The notes under the pieces were generated by a model. That model saw nothing but the letters and a program-made list of their open reading frames with translations. It was not told where the DNA came from and made no database searches. A DNA stretch of 64,000 nt from Zarea fungicola (Eukaryota > Ascomycota > Sordariomycetes > Hypocreales > Cordycipitaceae), in assembly GCA_900169235.1 (NCBI GenBank), contig FWCC01000068.1:186001-250000 (forward strand). The letters are read 5' to 3'. The position numbers and the translations under genes are program-made. Of the stretch, positions 61,187 through 64,000 are shown piece by piece. Every line of letters begins with the position of its first letter. Within the stretch, counting starts at the first letter, position 1.

Positions 61187-63412
61187 TTATCTCTCTAGGC
61201 GTGATGGAGGCGATTGCCATCCGTTTATCACGGCCATCATGCCCATGCCAATCAAAACAACACCCAGCATTGATGCATAAGGTAGCCCACTTTGGAGCCT
61301 TTCGTCTTGGAACGAGCCCCGTCTTTGTGCGTTCAGGGGAGTAATCGTGTTGGCTCGTGAGAGCATTGGGCTTTCCTCCAGCTCAGTAGGCTCTGCAGTC
61401 TTGGCGATTTCATTTTTAGTTACCATATTCGAGGCAGCATTGCCGACGACACCTTTGTCATTCTCTGATGTAACAAGGCTCTCATCTTGCAAGTGCCGTT
61501 CAGCAAGGGCCTTTTCCTCCGCTGCAACTCTCCGTGTCTCCTCTTCTCGAAGCTTGAGTACCATCTCGGCAAGTGACACCCGGCAAGCATCTCGCTCCGA
61601 TTCTGCTGTCTCACAGCGTGCTTTCCATAGCTCCATCTGACCCTTAAGCTCGTTGACTTGGGATTCCATCGTGCTCAGTCGAGCTTGCAAAGCGCTGTGC
61701 GCCTCTTCGATTCCATTTGCATCGGGCTCGCTTTCGTTCAACGATGGTTCCACGGATGCCTTTGCAGTATCTTCCGAGACTGTTGCATCTGGTACTAGTT
61801 GTTGGTCGTCTTCAGTAGCTAGGGAGGCAGTGCCATTCATATGGCTCTTGGCAGACTCTTCTAGGCTTCTGGCTACCTCTTCCGCCAGCGCCCTTGCTTC
61901 CCGTTCCTTGGCTAGCATTGCCTCGAGCTCACGCATTCTTGCGGTTTGCGTATCAATATCACGCTTGGCGTTGCTAAGAGCTTCTGTCAATTGCAAAATC
62001 TGACTGTTATTGTCTGGTCGGATTGGCGAAGAGACAGCAGAGCCAGACTTTGGCCGCTCCCCAGCAGCGCGTTTCAGCCCAGGTACGTCGGGCTTTTCTG
62101 GCAACGGCTGCTGGGGTGGAGGAGCCGGAGGGTCAGAGAACCGAGTCTTTGCATCGGTTCGTAGCGAGATCCCGTTTCCGTTGACCATCTGGGCGGATTT
62201 AGGTGCCTCGTGGGACTCAGCCTTCTCCAGATCCTTCAGGTCCTCTTTGGATAATAATGTTGTAACAAACTGATTTGTCCGACCCAAATCCTGTGCTTGC
62301 AATTTAGCATTTCGCATTTCTGTAGCAAGACGCTTCATTATCTGGTCGGTTGCTATTGGCGCCACAAAGTACGGGCGCTGCTGCATCATGCCGTTAGGTT
62401 GTTGGTTTGCTACCGGCCCGTTCGGCGTCATGCGAGCATTAGGCCCCATGCCAACATTAGCACCTGGCCGCCCTCGCATCTGCATTGCCCCTGGGGGCAT
62501 TATCATTGACCCATTTGCAGGATCCAAATCCCCAAAGTTCATATCCATTACATTATTTGAGGCTGTTAGGAATCCAGCATGTTCGACCTTGGCGGCGACT
62601 TTGTGGTGCACAACAGTCTTTTGGTCTTCGCTAACAATATCGATTCCGAGTTCGAGATGATCAGCTGTCTGCAGCTCGTGCGGCTCGGATTCTCGGTTTT
62701 CTTGTGAGAGACGTGTACCGTTGACGAATGTGCCATTGGAGGATTTGACATCACGGATGAAGATTTTGCCATTTCGCTCGGCGAAGATCTCGGCATGTTG
62801 CCTCGACAGGACCTTGCTGTCGAAAAACCCGTTGGTGGGAGTTGGTACCGTTTTCTGGTTAGTCTGGCGGCCTATACGCAATGTCTCAGGGAGAAAGGGT
62901 ACAGCGATTGTTTTGCGTTCAAAGGTGCCATTGAGAGACAGTAAATACAGGACAGGTTGTCCTCCCTGAAGCTGGTCTGATCCGGGAGGGCGCATCATTC
63001 CTTGTTGTGTCATTTGACCCTGCCCGCCGCCCGACTGTTGCATCATGCTGTGAGGCAGCATGCCATTCGGCCGCCCGGCAACTGCTCTAGGGAAGTCGTT
63101 GGGCATGTCTTTCCCCGTAGGCCACGAATTCTTAGGTTGGGGCCGTTTTCGTTGTGGGCCATTCGCTGACCATTGGCTGATCTCGGATGTGCTTGACAGA
63201 GGTGTGGCGTTTCCCTGGGAGCCGTTTGTGGCTACCGAGGTGTTGGACGAATCGGAAGATATTGAGGATGATGAGTTGCTGCGCGCTAGGTTCTTGCGTG
63301 GAACAAACATGACCCGTACGTCGTCTGGATTCATCGGGCTGTTTCCATTAATAGTACCCCATGATGAACGCGATACTTGAGGAAACGCTAGCGGATTGGC
63401 GACTGCAGTCAT
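61187..63412 (-). CDS. pro45: FHA-domain, coiled-coil, tail-anchored STRIPAK protein (PRO45/HAM-4-like)
   Basis: This single exon encodes 741 aa. A disordered Ser/Gln-rich N-terminus (1-150) precedes an FHA domain at about 155-265 with LRIGRQ (178-183), SRQHAEIF (203-210) and SSNGTFVNGTRL (224-235). A conserved segment YFVAPIATDQIMKRLATEM follows, then long coiled coils at about 515-665. A C-terminal hydrophobic helix (MLGVVLIGMGMMAVING, about 713-730) makes it tail-anchored. This matches the SLMAP/Far9-Far10 type subunit of STRIPAK, called PRO45 in Sordaria and HAM-4 in Neurospora, which acts at the nuclear envelope, ER and mitochondria in hyphal fusion and fruiting-body development. The ATG at 63,412 starts MTAVANPLAFPQVSRSSWG. 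Confidence 0.87.
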   Translation of the reverse strand: MTAVANPLAFPQVSRSSWGTINGNSPMNPDDVRVMFVPRKNLARSNSSSSISSDSSNTSVATNGSQGNATPLSSTSEISQWSANGPQRKRPQPKNSWPTGKDMPNDFPRAVAGRPNGMLPHSMMQQSGGGQGQMTQQGMMRPPGSDQLQGGQPVLYLLSLNGTFERKTIAVPFLPETLRIGRQTNQKTVPTPTNGFFDSKVLSRQHAEIFAERNGKIFIRDVKSSNGTFVNGTRLSQENRESEPHELQTADHLELGIDIVSEDQKTVVHHKVAAKVEHAGFLTASNNVMDMNFGDLDPANGSMIMPPGAMQMRGRPGANVGMGPNARMTPNGPVANQQPNGMMQQRPYFVAPIATDQIMKRLATEMRNAKLQAQDLGRTNQFVTTLLSKEDLKDLEKAESHEAPKSAQMVNGNGISLRTDAKTRFSDPPAPPPQQPLPEKPDVPGLKRAAGERPKSGSAVSSPIRPDNNSQILQLTEALSNAKRDIDTQTARMRELEAMLAKEREARALAEEVARSLEESAKSHMNGTASLATEDDQQLVPDATVSEDTAKASVEPSLNESEPDANGIEEAHSALQARLSTMESQVNELKGQMELWKARCETAESERDACRVSLAEMVLKLREEETRRVAAEEKALAERHLQDESLVTSENDKGVVGNAASNMVTKNEIAKTAEPTELEESPMLSRANTITPLNAQRRGSFQDERLQSGLPYASMLGVVLIGMGMMAVINGWQSPPSRLER

Positions 63413-64000
63413 GAGGAAGGATCGAGGTCTGTGAATGCCAGTAGTCGGTCTCGTTGAAGGTAGTAAGCAGATCGTTCCCGCCCAGTCCCTTGTTCTGACG
63501 CTCTATAACCGGAACGGACGAGCGAACATGCAGTCCGAGCCGCGGCCAGCGGTTTGAAACGTGTTCTACTAGTAGCCGCTCTGCTATTAGCACGGTTTGA
63601 ATGAAAATTTAGAGCGAGAAGCGACGCGGTCGATTGTTTCTGTGATGACAATATCGGTCAGATTCATGAAATTGTTCGAATCGCAGAGGAGCTTCGCTCC
63701 AGGGAAAATCTGGACAGTGATGGGGTCCATCATATACCACAGATGAACGCATAAGGCGCAAAGTATCGAGACTTACCGAAGAAAATGCAGACGGCTAGAG
63801 TGACTATGTGTTTTGGCGATGATGATTGACGGCACGGGGGCTTTAGCCTGGGGACAGGTAGTGTTGGACTACTACAGGTCTCGCTAGAGGCGCTCCTGAG
63901 CGGTCGCACAGTGGGCAGCGAACTCTGTTTCGGAAGCGGATACGTCACGCCACAGCTAACGGGCGCAGAGGAAACAGGTTTTCTTCTGGCAACAAAAGCG
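63413..64000. other. Upstream region of the FHA gene, window end
   Basis: This is the 5' leader and promoter of the minus-strand FHA gene. On that strand a GTAAGT at about 63,776-63,771 could be the donor of a 5' UTR intron. No coding gene is supported before the window ends. Confidence 0.4.

Noticed and set aside
63655..63700. TTCGAATC as a tRNA T-loop
   Set aside because: The flanking bases do not form a T stem and there is no cloverleaf upstream.

Overview
The window is nuclear DNA of a filamentous ascomycete, most likely a Sordariomycete and possibly Hypocreales. The reasons are short introns (about 55-240 bp) with GT...AG ends and CTAAC/CTGAC/CTAAT branch sites, fungal-specific proteins (Ivy1, Nup53, a PRO45/HAM-4-type FHA protein, a Spd1-like RNR inhibitor), a secreted large-subunit catalase, and a NACHT-ankyrin NLR. 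I see no transposon, CRISPR array or prokaryotic operon. All splice sites were read by eye and checked for phase and family conservation.

Layout. 0.8-9.4 kb: dispersed single-exon genes for a TPR protein, an Atg22-like vacuolar permease, a short-chain dehydrogenase (SDR) and a PaiB-like FMN-binding protein. 9.4-13.5 kb: a sparse stretch with one two-exon orphan gene. 13.5-23.8 kb: housekeeping block with RNA 3'-phosphate cyclase, Nup53, Ivy1, a leucine-rich-repeat protein, the phosducin-like protein PLP2 (apparent GC-AG intron) and ribosomal protein eS27. 25.9-27.0 kb: a lone LaeA/UMTA-type methyltransferase. 27.9-34.3 kb: compact block with a Spd1-like protein, GEMIN2, mitochondrial GatA/HER2, PRP38 and a one-helix membrane protein, arranged alternately divergent and convergent. 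36.0-38.5 kb: a six-exon secreted catalase. 38.5-48.9 kb: a 10.3-kb stretch holding only one gene, a 270-aa serine-rich acidic protein. 48.9-60 kb: an accessory-looking region with a NACHT-ankyrin NLR interrupted by one in-frame UAG, an SDR, tRNA-Arg(ACG), an intronless HypX-like gene and a convergent SDR. 60-63.4 kb: COX16 and an FHA/coiled-coil/tail-anchor STRIPAK-type protein.

Most genes act in general cell biology: translation (eS27, tRNA-Arg, mitochondrial Gln-tRNA amidation), RNA processing (PRP38, GEMIN2, RNA cyclase), dNTP control, nuclear pore, vacuole and COX assembly. The most unusual item is the HypX-like protein at 55,978-58,248. It fuses a formyltransferase to an enoyl-CoA-hydratase-like domain, the architecture of the bacterial [NiFe]-hydrogenase CO-ligand maturase, in a lineage with no known [NiFe]-hydrogenase. 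The second is the single UAG that separates the NACHT and ankyrin halves of an otherwise intact NLR.
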